Below are positions 10,771 through 20,573 of a DNA stretch of 64,000 bases, in pieces; position 1 is the first letter of the stretch, and the number at the start of each line of letters is the position of its first letter. Origin of the DNA: Doryteuthis pealeii (lineage: Eukaryota; Mollusca; Cephalopoda; Myopsida; Loliginidae). The notes below the pieces were generated by a model that was not told the DNA's origin, ran no database searches, and saw only the letters and a list, made by a program, of their open reading frames with translations. A program made the position numbers and the translations under genes. The stretch covers positions 65,617,622 through 65,681,621 of the forward strand of contig CM042148.1 of assembly GCA_023376005.1 (NCBI GenBank). The letters are read 5' to 3'.

Positions 10771-11488
10771 ATGAAAAATATTACGGAATCTTTACAAGAC
10801 GAAATTGTTCGTCGTTATGTCTGGCGAATGTTGCGCGTATTGAATACAGCATCTTTGTCCAATTATTTTGCCCCAAATAATATCGGGAATGATAAAGAAA
10901 AAGGGGAAGTACTCCAGTTTGTTGATAATAAAATTCATTTTATCAGCTATACAAAAAAGGTATTTACAACAGATAATTGGATTTTTTTATTTATTTATTA
11001 CTGATAAAACTTCGCTTAACTGAATATGAAGAAACCGGTGAGTAACGTAACGCAAACGAAGTTTTTATTTTATTTTATTTTATTTTATTTATTTTATGAA
11101 ACAGATAATAAAAGAGAGATATGCACACCTTTTAGAGAATGCTTTATTTGATAATAGAACCAGATATTGTAGCCGGTCTAATCACCGATATTGAAGCCAG
11201 TCGTTCAATTGAAGACTTGCCAAGACATGGTAAACTAAATATTATCACCACTGAAAAAAAACAAGTGTACTATATGTTTATGTTTAACATAAAATAGACG
11301 GTAAATAAGATGGAGTCAAGGAATTGAACAATAATTTTCTGTCCACATCTAGTGAAGCTAAAAATAATATCATTTCTTTTGTCACTTTATTCATAATTTT
11401 GTTGTATAATAATGTTACACACACCAGTTCGTATTTTTAAAAAGTCTTCTTTATAACATTATTATATTAAGCAAGTGCAACTTTTTGT

Positions 11489-11490
<2 letters not shown>
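10771..11490. other. No gene recognised; (TTTTA)n run
   Basis: A short pentanucleotide run TTTTA lies at about 11062-11095. The 77-residue frame at 10771 has no family resemblance and is broken in its contig-2 partner (23531). Confidence 0.4.

Positions 11491-11491
<1 letters not shown>

Positions 11492-11535
<44 letters not shown>
11492..11535. repeat. (TA)n array
   Basis: Twenty or more TA units just upstream of a SINE-A. The contig-2 partner (24280-24322) has TAATAT interruptions and a different length. Confidence 0.85.
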
Positions 11536-11538
<3 letters not shown>

Positions 11539-11583
11539 GGACTCTCATCCAGTGAACAAGCAACACAGTGATTTGTTTATAGG

Positions 11584-11870
11584 GAGGCGCGTGGGCTATT
11601 GGTTAGAGTCGTGGAAAACATAGCGCTAATATCCTTGGGAAAGGTATGGATCCATATATTCTCCCTCCAGCTATGGGTTAAATAGTAGGACTGACTGGGC
11701 TCTTTAACCTTGGGTAGGTAACCAGTCTAGGAGAGTGATAACTCTGAATTCAAAATTCCTGAGGTCAGTCGTTGATTGGGTTCGTGGCATTCCTTGATGC
11801 ACCAATTCTTTCCTATCGACTGTGCCAAAAAGTGTGGAATGGTCCTACACAAGCCTTCACCAATATAAAC
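11584..11870 (+). mobile_element. SINE-A with internal deletion of the B-box region
   Basis: Starts GAGGCGCGTGGGCTATTGG, then jumps from GTCGTGGAAAACA to TAGCGCTAATATCCTTGGG, so about 50 bp including the B box is missing. The rest of the body (CTGACTGGGCTCTTTAACCT, GTAACCAGTCTAGGAG) is typical, then it diverges after 11765. Partner: 24380-24668. Confidence 0.8.
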
Positions 11871-11901
<31 letters not shown>

Positions 11902-12147
11902 ATGTTGAAAAAAATGAATAAAGGAAAGAAAGTATAAAATGGATAATATAGGATATTTTAATCAATATTACTTACACGTGTTTCGGTCAGAAGTTTATCC
12001 ATGTGTACATTATTTAAACTATTATTATTTTTAAATAATCAAATGAAATGAAATAATAATAATAGAAAAAATGTAGAAATGTTACGCACACAAGGAAAAT
12101 TCGATCTTCATCAGAGTAAATCCTTATTTGAAATTAAATACGTTGGA

Positions 12148-12149
<2 letters not shown>

Positions 12150-12185
<36 letters not shown>

Positions 12186-12306
12186 ATATATATTATATAT
12201 ATATACGATGGTGGCTGTAAAGTTTATTAGCTAATATGTTGACATCATATCAGGTGTTGATTTTATACGCGCTAAATCAATGATGGAAAAAGTGAAGAAT
12301 ATTGAA

Positions 12307-12367
<61 letters not shown>

Positions 12368-12370
12368 CCG
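12150..12370. repeat. (TA)n and (TA)n(TG)n arrays
   Basis: A (TA)n block lies at 12152-12206 and (TA)n(TG)n at 12308-12366. The contig-2 partner has a longer, cleaner first TA block. The minus-strand Thr-His frame across the second array is an artefact. Confidence 0.85.
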
Positions 12371-12471
12371 CTTGAATATTGTATAGGGTGATCAAGATAC
12401 TCCCATGGAATGTGACCAGATGAAGCTTATTTTTCAATATTCTTCACTTTTCCATCATGACTTAATATTTA

Positions 12472-12613
12472 TCCATTGCTGGAGAGAAAGAGTAGAATTC
12501 ATCCCTTTCCCAAGTGTATTAGCGCTAAGTGAAATGCAATTACCACATCCAGGATTTGAACTCGGACAACGAGTCCATTTCCCATGACTTTAAGCATTAC
12601 ACCACACGCGCCC
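12472..12613 (-). mobile_element. SINE-A, head and anterior body
   Basis: On the minus strand: GGGCGCGTGTGGTGTAATGC (A-box-like), CGAGTTCAAATCCTGG (B-box-like; a neighbouring base is lost in contig 1 compared with 25370), then GCGCTAATACACTTGGGAAA and the TCTCTCCAGCAATGG block. The tail is missing. Partner: 25272-25414. Confidence 0.8.
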
Positions 12614-12702
12614 ATTATATATATATTTAAACTGTACAGAGGATATATTCATTTCAGTGTGTTTATTTTAAAGGGATGCTATGAGGCTTTAACAAAATGT
12701 TA

Positions 12703-12814
12703 ATGAAAAGCATCATAATATTGCCCTGAAGATGGTTTAATGAAAGAAAAAAACTTGAACGTTGGCATACTATTATTCATAAACAAGTAAATCCTCTGAA
12801 TATTTGCTTTTCAT
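12703..12814 (+). repeat. Inverted repeat enclosing a degenerate hammerhead-like motif
   Basis: ATGAAAAGCA (12703-12712) and TGCTTTTCAT (12805-12814) are perfect inverted partners. Between them lies TGCC-CTGAAGA-TGG...TTGAAC-GTT-GGCA (12722-12767): core CTGAAGA is present and the TGCC/GGCA stem I pairs, but GAAA is reduced to GAAC and stem II is disrupted. It is a likely decayed Penelope-type hammerhead. Partner: 25503-25615. Confidence 0.4.
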
Positions 12815-12844
12815 ATTTTGTTACATACAGTTGGATTAATTCCA

Positions 12845-12850
12845 TTATAT

Positions 12851-12930
<80 letters not shown>
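12845..12930. repeat. (TA)n array
   Basis: More than 75 bp of TA with one interruption, following the inverted repeat. The partner at 25645-25732 is repeatedly interrupted by TAATA. Confidence 0.85.
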
Positions 12931-12933
<3 letters not shown>

Positions 12934-13170
12934 CAAAACATTTGTTTACAGCTTGACTTTTAATCGATTCCGGGTGTATAACTTGACAAGCACCGGACGA
13001 ATGGGCCTTGTTTTACTAATAAACATTTTTTCCTTTCATTTCATCCATTGAAGTGGTGATCACTATGATAACCCTCAATATATTATATATATATATATTA
13101 TATATATATAATATATGTGTGTGTGTGTGGTGTGTGTGTGCCTTTCCTATACATATAGGTTGATATCGAA

Positions 13171-13319
13171 AGGCGCGTGGTCTAATGGTTAGAGTCGTAG
13201 GAAGTGGACTCGTCGATCCGAATAATTCCTATACGAAGCTATGTATTTCACATGGCGCTAATACCCTTGGGAAAGGTATGAATACAATTCTCTTTCCAGC
13301 TATGGGTATAGACATTTAC
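13171..13319 (+). mobile_element. SINE-A, 3'-truncated
   Basis: AGGCGCGTGGTCTAATGGTT head, degenerate B-box region (GATCCGAATAATTCC), then ATGGCGCTAATACCCTTGGG, stopping at CAGCTATGGGTA. It is preceded by (TA)n(TG)n. Partner: 25967-26105. Confidence 0.8.
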
Positions 13320-13619
13320 AGATGAAATTGCTTAAAAATCTTATAATTTCAATCGAGAAAGTTAGTCAATTTATTTTATTCAAATAGAATAGATAAAATA
13401 TATATGAAAAGAAACATTTAAAGTACAATTATAACCCACACCCCACCCTAAAATCTCAGACAAGCTACATTTTACCTCAATAATTGTGATACGTCACATA
13501 AGATATTGTTTAGCGTTATTTTTTCTGTTATTAATAGATCAAAAGCAAACAAATAAGTTAGGAACAAATGTATGGATGATTATTTTTATAAGCTACCATT
13601 ATAATTTGAACATCTTATT

Positions 13620-14253
13620 ATAATGGAGATTGTGGGTGTGTATGTCTGTAACCGAAACTATATTACCATTCAAGTCACAATTCCCTTTGTTATTTACATC
13701 ACATTCTCCATGATTTTAATTTTATTTAAACCTCAATTATTAATAAAATTGTTTTACATCATTAAGACTGTTGACCATATCTACATACTAATAACATGCA
13801 ATTGTATTTATATATACAAGAAAATAGCGGTTTACAGTGTGAATTGGAAGGCTTATTTGCATATTGATATTAAAAATGTGATTTTAATAAATATATGCTT
13901 GGTATTATTGATTTCTAATTGTTTGGTTTTATATTAATGAATATGAGCAAAAATCTCGTGGATAAATCTTAAAAGAAATCCATTAACAAGAAGAAATAAC
14001 TGTAATATTATTCTTTACTTCCTATTTTAACTAAATAGTTAAATTAGGAAAATTTACCAATGAAAGACGGGAGTAAGGGAAAATTATGGAAGAGTTAGTT
14101 TCAAAGTTGTTCTATTTTTCAATCATACCCCCTCTGTTCCAAATATTTTTATCTGAATTCTTATTCAGTTTCATTAGCCTTTCTAATTTAACATGATATT
14201 TTATTATATCAAAACTTAAATACTTGCACCCGGAGGGTGCATATATTTGCTAG
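13620..14253 (+). mobile_element. Helitron-like non-autonomous element (3' end defined)
   Basis: The 3' end has a perfect hairpin GCACCC-GGA-GGGTGC at 14226-14240, nine bases, then CTAG (14250-14253) followed by T. That is the Helitron terminus (hairpin, CTRR, insertion 5' to T). About 630 bp upstream is shared with reverse-oriented copies at 38174-38830 and 61249-61905, which end at the same CTAG and are also followed by T. No Rep/helicase coding is present. The 5' TC end could not be placed. The 104-residue frame at 13623 is broken in other copies. Confidence 0.6.
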
Positions 14254-15747
14254 TTCATCTAAATATCTACTGGTTACAAATAGTGGGTCTTTTAAGTTTC
14301 TATTTTTATAATAATTGTAAGGCATAAAGTGATAAATGTCCTGACAATAATACATGATATTGTGAGAAATAATAGCAACTTTTATCATGCAATCATATCA
14401 AACTGCTCTACATGCGAATGCCCCATTTCATGGTATAAAACTTTTGTAACGATATACCTATGCCTTGCTTCAATTCCATAGACCGAACGGGAATCTGCAG
14501 TTGTTAATTTTACTACCCTTTTGACACTTTGTGTGTGTGAAGGAAAATCAGGCAACTTAATATTGCCCCAGTTTTTATGATTCCCAGAAGTTCATAATCT
14601 TAAAATTCTTCTGTGAACCCAGGCTCACAAACTCCATTTTGGGACAGGTCGATTAATTGAGACCAATGTGTGGCATCGAAATTTATAACAATTAATATCC
14701 AACTTTCTCTGGTTGTGTCATTTTGATATTAAAAAAGCTGTAAATCGACCTACCCTAATGTGTATTTTCCTGAAGCGCTAGATTATCCACACGTGTTTAT
14801 CAGTAATAATTTTCCTGTTAGTTAGTTTCGTACCATTTTTTTGGCTGATGCTGTTTTCTTTCATTTGATCTATCAATGCATTACATACAACGAGCACTCT
14901 TAGCGGTAGTGAGGGAATGGTTTCAGCTACAAAACAGTAACTATGAATAGGAGCTTGCATGCTGGGCTCATTAAAAAAATGTGCACAAGCGGAAACGATT
15001 AATTTAATAAGGAGATGGCACCATCTGTTGTATCTGAGTTCACGTTGAGACCGATGCCTCTTGCTGCCTGCTCCAGGCTAAGCAGCTGTGATTCGGCTTG
15101 AGCTGTTGTATTTACAAGAGGCGTAAAGTATAGGCTGGAAAAAAATGAAGATAATTCACAAAGCTGGCTATAGAATTGGCTCGCTGGAATCTAAAGAGGA
15201 TTAAGAATTGGCAGAGTCCAAAAGAAGAAGAAGGAGAAGATGAAAAGCCAGGAGAATCGTTTTGTATGGCATTGTTAAATTGTAGTTCGTTATGGTGAAG
15301 CTGCGGGCTTTTTGGATTTCTTCTTACACAGAAAAGTGGATGGAGCAGTAGACTGAAAATGAGAATAAAGATTGCCTCTTTAGATAATAATTGCAGTATT
15401 TCTAACAATAAGAATGGTGGAAAAAATTCAAGCCAACTAAAAAAAAAAAAATGTCTGCAAAGTCAAGAAAATGGAGAAAATGAAAAAAAAAAAAAAAAGA
15501 AAAAAAAATGAAAAGAGAAAAGGACATTGGGATTAACTCGAATTATTTTTCGATTCTTATTTCCTGCGAGGAATTGCAGAGTTGAAAAATTTGGTGGCGC
15601 CAACAAAAGTAATGGCAATTTGAAGTTTGTCTGGCGGGAAAAAAATGAAAGAAAATATCGATGTAACCGGAAGTAGTTTGAGGTTAAATGAAGCACTGAT
15701 CTGGGAAATAGTAGTGAAATGAATACACATTGTTAAAGAAATATATT

Positions 15748-15750
<3 letters not shown>
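14254..15750. other. No gene recognised
   Basis: Closely matched by 27049-28515. Short frames (15112-15408 minus, 15463-15696 minus) have no recognisable domain and the second crosses poly-A/poly-T runs. The 98-residue frame at 15112 is preserved in contig 2 with few changes, which follows from the overlap and is not evidence of coding. Confidence 0.4.
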
Positions 15751-15751
<1 letters not shown>

Positions 15752-15806
<55 letters not shown>

Positions 15807-15946
15807 CATAAAAATAACGAAGTTGTTTATGCATGAATTGGACTATATATAATATATATATATTATATATATATAATATATATATATATATATTATATAT
15901 ATTTATGCGTAAACAAGCTCGTTATTTTAATGGACAGTATACTAGA

Positions 15947-16000
<54 letters not shown>
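15752..16000. repeat. Three (TA)n blocks separated by short unique text
   Basis: TA arrays at about 15752-15803, 15844-15902 and 15948-15998. The spacers contain ATCATAAAAATAACGAAGTT and TTTATGCGTAAACAAGCTCG. Lengths and interruptions differ in the partner (28518-28734). Confidence 0.85.
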
Positions 16001-16004
<4 letters not shown>

Positions 16005-16138
16005 TTACAATACATTTAAGGTGCAATTGTTACCATTGGTTTCTAGGCAGCATGCTTGCGATACTACCCTTCATCACGACAACGTACTTATGAAACCAAT
16101 GGTAACAATTGCACCTTAAATGTATTGTAAACTATAAT
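15997..16138 (-). repeat. Long hairpin (46-bp arms) with hammerhead-like loop
   Basis: Arms 15997-16042 and 16093-16138 are perfect inverted repeats around a 50-bp loop. On the minus strand, 16027-16082 can be read as stem I TTGT/ACAA, TGATGA, stem II GGTAG/CTGCC, GAAA, stem III ACCA-A-TGGT, and A at the cleavage site. The C of CTGATGA is replaced (CGTGATGA), so activity is doubtful. Identical arms occur at 28735-28868. It is flanked by (TA)n on the left. Confidence 0.6.
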
Positions 16139-16206
16139 AAATAAATACAGCTCTTACAAAAATAATCGAGCACTTTATTCTCATTTGTCCAATACTAACA
16201 AAGTAG

Positions 16207-16251
<45 letters not shown>

Positions 16252-16255
16252 TATA

Positions 16256-16396
16256 TAAAGATAATCTACTGAGTCAGACGAACCTACTATTAGTTTCGCA
16301 TAAAGCTCTTCAGGGCTAAAATCTGACTGAGATTTAGCCTGAAGAGCTTTATGCGAAACTAATAGTAGGTTCGTCTGACTCAGTAGATTATCTTTA
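16256..16396. repeat. Near-perfect 65-bp-arm hairpin carrying hammerhead-like motifs
   Basis: Left arm 16256-16321 and right arm 16332-16396 are complementary except for one extra G and one extra A in the left arm, with a 10-base loop. Each arm contains CCTGAAGAGCTTTATGCGAAAC and then TAATAGTAGG, read outward. This gives a CTGAAGA core, short stem II GC/GC, GAAA, stem III ACTA-A-TAGT and A before GG. Stem I pairs only weakly. Contig 2 has unrelated text at the corresponding position (28996-29085). Confidence 0.65.
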
Positions 16397-16681
16397 TTAC
16401 TTGGCTCTACTTAGGTATCGAGCACTTTTTACAAATTAGCTTCTCCTAGCGGTTATTTGAATATATATATATCTTATATACATATATATACATATAAATT
16501 GTTTTTCTTTGGCCAAATACTATACCAATAGATTATTTTTTGTTGGTACGAATATCTTGCTCTTTTCTTTTTTTCAAAAATTTTTTTTCTCCTGGTTGAT
16601 GTTTGGTAGTATATTTTTACAATCAACTCTCTGCCGGGTTTTTTCTCTCCGCAAGGATCTACCAACACGCTTGGTATATTC

Positions 16682-16717
<36 letters not shown>

Positions 16718-16724
16718 ATATATA

Positions 16725-17236
16725 GCACTGTTAATGCACGCAAAGGGAAAGCATGGGCTACTATGAACAGATTATCAATCATATGGAAATCTGATCTCAA
16801 TGACAAATTAACGCGACGATTCTTCCAGGCCGTAGTCGTATCAGTGCAACTGTATGGTTGCACCACGTGGACTCTAATAAAACACCAAGAAAATAAGCTA
16901 GATGGTAGCTCCACAAGAATGCTACGTGCGATCATAAACAAATCGTGGAAATAACACCCAACAAGAAACCTGCTGTACGGCTACTTGTCCCCTTTAACAC
17001 AAACCATTCGAGTGAGACGAACAAGAGATGCCGGATACTGCTGGAGAAGCAAGGACGAACTCATAAGCAACGTTCTCCAGTGGACGCCAGCACATGCTAA
17101 TTCCAGTGCGGATCACGCAGCAAAGACTTATGTTGACCAACTCTGTGCAGATACTGGATGCTGCGCGGAGGATCCGCTCGGGGCTATGGATGATAGGGAC
17201 GGTTGGCGAGATTGTCATGTATATCCGTGCTGCTAG
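16725..17236 (+). pseudogene. LINE 3' end, YGCxTWTL family, one nonsense codon
   Basis: One frame runs through NARKGKAWATMNRLS, LTRRFFQAVVVSVQLYGCTT, RMLRAIINKSWK, a TAA (16952-16954), then HPTRNLLYGYLSPL, RRTRDAGYCWRSKDELIS, TYVDQLCADTGC and GAMDDRDGW. This is the conserved C-terminal block of a widespread animal non-LTR element. The TAA sits where related copies have Gln (CAA), and the same TAA occurs in contig 2. The 5' truncation is immediately after (TA)n at 16720. Partner: 29124-29633. Confidence 0.8.
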
Positions 17237-17490
17237 CTCAACACGATGATGACTTGTCTTGAGATTGATATAGAGTATCAATGTGGCGTCTTCAACAGTG
17301 ATATTCGAGAGATGGGTTTTCAACTAGTTTTTATTTTTAAACCTCGCTGTTTACACTGTGGAAATTTGAACATTGTTGACTTTTGTAGCGTAGTCAGCGG
17401 CAAACCACCGTGTCGTTGATGGCAGGTCATTGGCTGGCGAAGGAAATACAAAAACACAACTAGCTTTTAGCGCTAAAACCTTTCGTAGGT

Positions 17491-17491
17491 T

Positions 17492-17563
<72 letters not shown>

Positions 17564-17750
17564 TTAGTCTCTGTAGATATGAACCGTTGGGCTACCTACA
17601 ATTATGCAAAAGAAAGACTCATCGCAGTATGAAAAAAAGAAAGAACGAAAGAAACAAAGTGAGAGTGAAATAAGAAAGACAATTGAGAAACTTACAAAGA
17701 AAAGAAAGACAGAAGAAAGAAGAAAGAAAGAAAGAAGCGGTAAGGAATTC
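17491..17750. repeat. (TC)n array followed by AAAG-rich tract
   Basis: About 60 bp of TC ends in TGTGTG at 17556. GAAA/AAAG-rich text follows at 17628-17740. Partners at 29889-30140 and, without the TC block, 49021-49195. Confidence 0.85.
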
Positions 17751-18074
17751 GGTAAAAATTGTTAGGAATTCGGAATCAATGAAATAGAAAAAAAAATCAC
17801 AGATGGAAATAACTCACTCTTAACGCTCAAAACTTTCTATTTGCTCTCGGAGATGTCTTTAAACTATATTAGGAAGTGGGTAATAAAGATATATACATAG
17901 AGTGGGGTAAAGTATAGGGAGAATATAAAGTAAGAGACGGGTCAGTTTTTGACATAATTGCAAATTACGACTTATTAGAAACAATTGAAATGGAATTTTT
18001 CCAAACATAACTCAATTCCAGAACTAAGAATATATATATAATAATATTATATATATATAATATTATATATATAA

Positions 18075-18486
18075 TCCTACTAGCCAAGATTCAACTTAGG
18101 TGGGCTGGTCACGTTGTCTGAATGAATGAGAACAGGCTTCCAATGAAGATTTTATACGGGGCAACTACCAAATACTAAGCGTTCTATTTGGACGTCCTCT
18201 CTTACGCTACACGGACAAATTGAAGGACAATTTGAAACGCCTCGATATTGACCTGAGTGCTTGGGAAGATCTAGCATCGGATCGGAAGGAAATGGCGTAA
18301 GACCTGTTTCGCTAAACTAAAGAGCTTTGAACAAAATGACTGAAGAATAGAGATCGACTCCGCCTAACTTTAAAAGAAAAACATTTAACTCCTGTCTTGG
18401 ATCATTTCGTTTGTCAGTGTGGCTTCATGGCTCGCAGCAGGGCTGGGCTGCCTGTCACACTCGAGGAACATAAAATGTCTTCTTGA
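18075..18486 (+). pseudogene. LINE 3' end with terminal Cys/His motif (damaged copy)
   Basis: Encodes in pieces LAKIQLRWAGHVV, stop, then the RSIGRPLLRYTDKLKDN block, but single-base insertions and deletions (for example ACGGGGCAAC, AATGGCGTAAG, GCTGCCTGTC) shift the frame several times. The contig-2 partner at 30481-30892 is nearly intact, so most shifts here are probably consensus errors near the contig end. Confidence 0.75.
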
Positions 18487-18592
18487 CAGCATGCACAACA
18501 TAGGAGGAATCAAATCACTCACTGTTGACACTCTCTATCGTTCTCGATAGGAGAGTCCACCATATATATATATATATATATATATATAAGTA

Positions 18593-18965
18593 AACTACAG
18601 ACCATGTTTCGAGGTATAACCTCTCATCAGTGCCGCTTAACCATTTTTAGCAGCTGCCTATGGCCGGGTTCGAGACCCGAACGAACTTAAGCTCGCCGAA
18701 CCTTCTTACCCATACGGCCACACAGCGGCAGTATAACAGGCTATTTAATCGCTATATTTCTAAGCGGAAATGAATTCACCAAGAGTTCTCAAACTTTGTA
18801 AACAAAGTGAGATTTAGCTTTAACGCCGAATACGGTGAATTTTGCAATTAAATTCCTCCTAAATAGAGTGCTCAACTGAAATTAGGAGCGTATAATATTA
18901 AACTACAGACACGTGTTTCGAGGTATCACCTCTCATCAGTGCAGGTATACCATTTTTAGCAGCTA
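18593..18965 (-). mobile_element. Retrozyme-like element, contig-1 copy
   Basis: Two minus-strand hammerhead motifs at 18595-18635 and 18903-18944 bound a monomer of about 308 bp. The 18903 motif has an intact core. The 18595 motif has lost bases in stem III (AGACCATG) and altered stem I (TGCCG), which fits the indel-rich contig end. It is flanked by (TA)n on both sides. Confidence 0.7.
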
Positions 18966-19189
18966 TATATATATATATATATATCAATGTACCCTTTGCA
19001 ACACTCTTCCAGAGTACGGACCTTGTTTAACATTTAAGATAGTATACAGTGCAGTAATATGATACTAATTCATGCTCATTACCTCTTACTTCGTAACATG
19101 TACACAACCTCTACATGTACATGCCAATCATCTAATATTGTTACATAATCTATGCGGTTGCATAAGCTTATTGTTAATCCCCGTAATTC

Positions 19190-19925
19190 TGAGGGGATGA
19201 CCCCTTTCATACCAGGGCCGGGTCCTTTTATGGAAAATTACAGAAGCCCGCCAAATATGTGAAGTCACGTGGGACATTTTTTCAGAGTCCCCAGTTTGCA
19301 GTTAGACGTCAGGCAGAGCAGCGGCATTTTATGGCTCTGCCTGAAACTGGAACTCACGCGCGCTATGTTAGTCAGATATTAGTTAAGTGAAATGTATAGT
19401 TAAGGAAACAAAAGTTTAATTAGTAAAATGTTCTTGTGGTTTGATGAATGTCTTGGTAACAAGACTTAAGAATGAATCCAGGACGACCCAGCCGGCGCAC
19501 ATAAGCAACAGAAGACCTTAGAAGATTCCAGACCCAAAGACGATCAAAGAATAGAACCAAAGCGACCAGAAAAGAAAATGACCAGAAGTAAGAAGTAAGA
19601 GTAAGAAAGGGAATATAACATTATATCGATTTGGTACCGTGAAAACCTCAGATGTAACAATATTACTTCTATATTCTCTATACGCTATACATATACATGT
19701 ACCTAAACTCAACATGTTTAATCATTTAATTATCCAGTAATATTCTCTTGACGCTATACCTGTGCTTTACCAAACCTGTATATGTCCAAACCTCTAATAT
19801 GATCCAGCTATATTCTTGCGCTTAATCTTTAAATAAACTGAAAAGCATATTCAGAGTGGAGTAATTTTTATTTCCCGTCATTGTATACGGCTATGTAGGT
19901 ATTCTATTGTTTACCTACAGATTGC
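19190..19925 (+). mobile_element. LTR-like unit, contig-1 copy
   Basis: Same sequence as 31595-32334, with small indels. It contains the GTAATTCTGAGGGG start region, the AATAAACTGAAAAGC polyadenylation region and the end near GTTTACCTACA. See the contig-2 entry for the evidence. Confidence 0.35.
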
Positions 19926-20235
19926 ACTGCAAAACTATATTAGCTTGTTTGGACAGTCTTTTAGCTGAAAGTCTCGTTTGGTTGTCATTCAAGAATGAAC
20001 TAAAGAAAGTGACATATTACCAGTGGCAATTATGTCTTCGACTGAGAAAGTACCTAAAAGCTTCTATCATGGATTCATTTGTAAGGTTAGTAGGACTATA
20101 CAATGCGAGAATGTGGGGTACTTATTGATTTAGAGTGCATAGAATTCCCTAAAGAAGTAATGCTCTGTATAAACCTATTCCATTCGCATGACATACTGCT
20201 TATCAAGGCATATATACACATATATACATGTATAT

Positions 20236-20473
20236 GAGGCGCGTGGTGTAATGGTTAGAGTTCGTAGGAAATGGACTGGTCGACCCAAGTTTCAATCTCC
20301 TGGACGAAGCTGCTGGCATTTTAACATGGCGCTAATACCCTAGGAAAGGTATACTCAATTCTCCTCCAGCATGGGTAGATAGCAGGGCAGACGGGGCTCT
20401 TTAACCAGGGCTAGGTAACAGTCTAGAAGGAAAACTCTGAATTCAAACCTGTTAAACTCCACTTAAGAAATTG
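20236..20473 (+). mobile_element. SINE-A, cut by the assembly gap
   Basis: Starts GAGGCGCGTGGTGTAATGG and matches 32657-32896 but with many one-base insertions (GAGTTCG, CAAGTTTCAATCTCC, CATTTTAACATGG). The contig ends within the tail. Confidence 0.85.
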
Positions 20474-20573
20474 NNNNNNNNNNNNNNNNNNNNNNNNNNN
20501 NNNNNNNNNNNNNNNNNNNNNNNNNNNNNNNNNNNNNNNNNNNNNNNNNNNNNNNNNNNNNNNNNNNNNNNNN
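20474..20573. other. Assembly gap (100 N)
   Basis: Exactly 100 unknown bases, a conventional fixed-size gap. The text before it continues at 32897 and the text after it matches 7694, so the gap joins contigs that overlap. Confidence 0.95.

Noticed and set aside
11965..12005. ACACGTGTTTCGGTCAGAAG as another hammerhead
   Set aside because: The minus strand has GACCGAAACACGTGT but no CUGANGA upstream and no stem I pairing; at most a distant relic.
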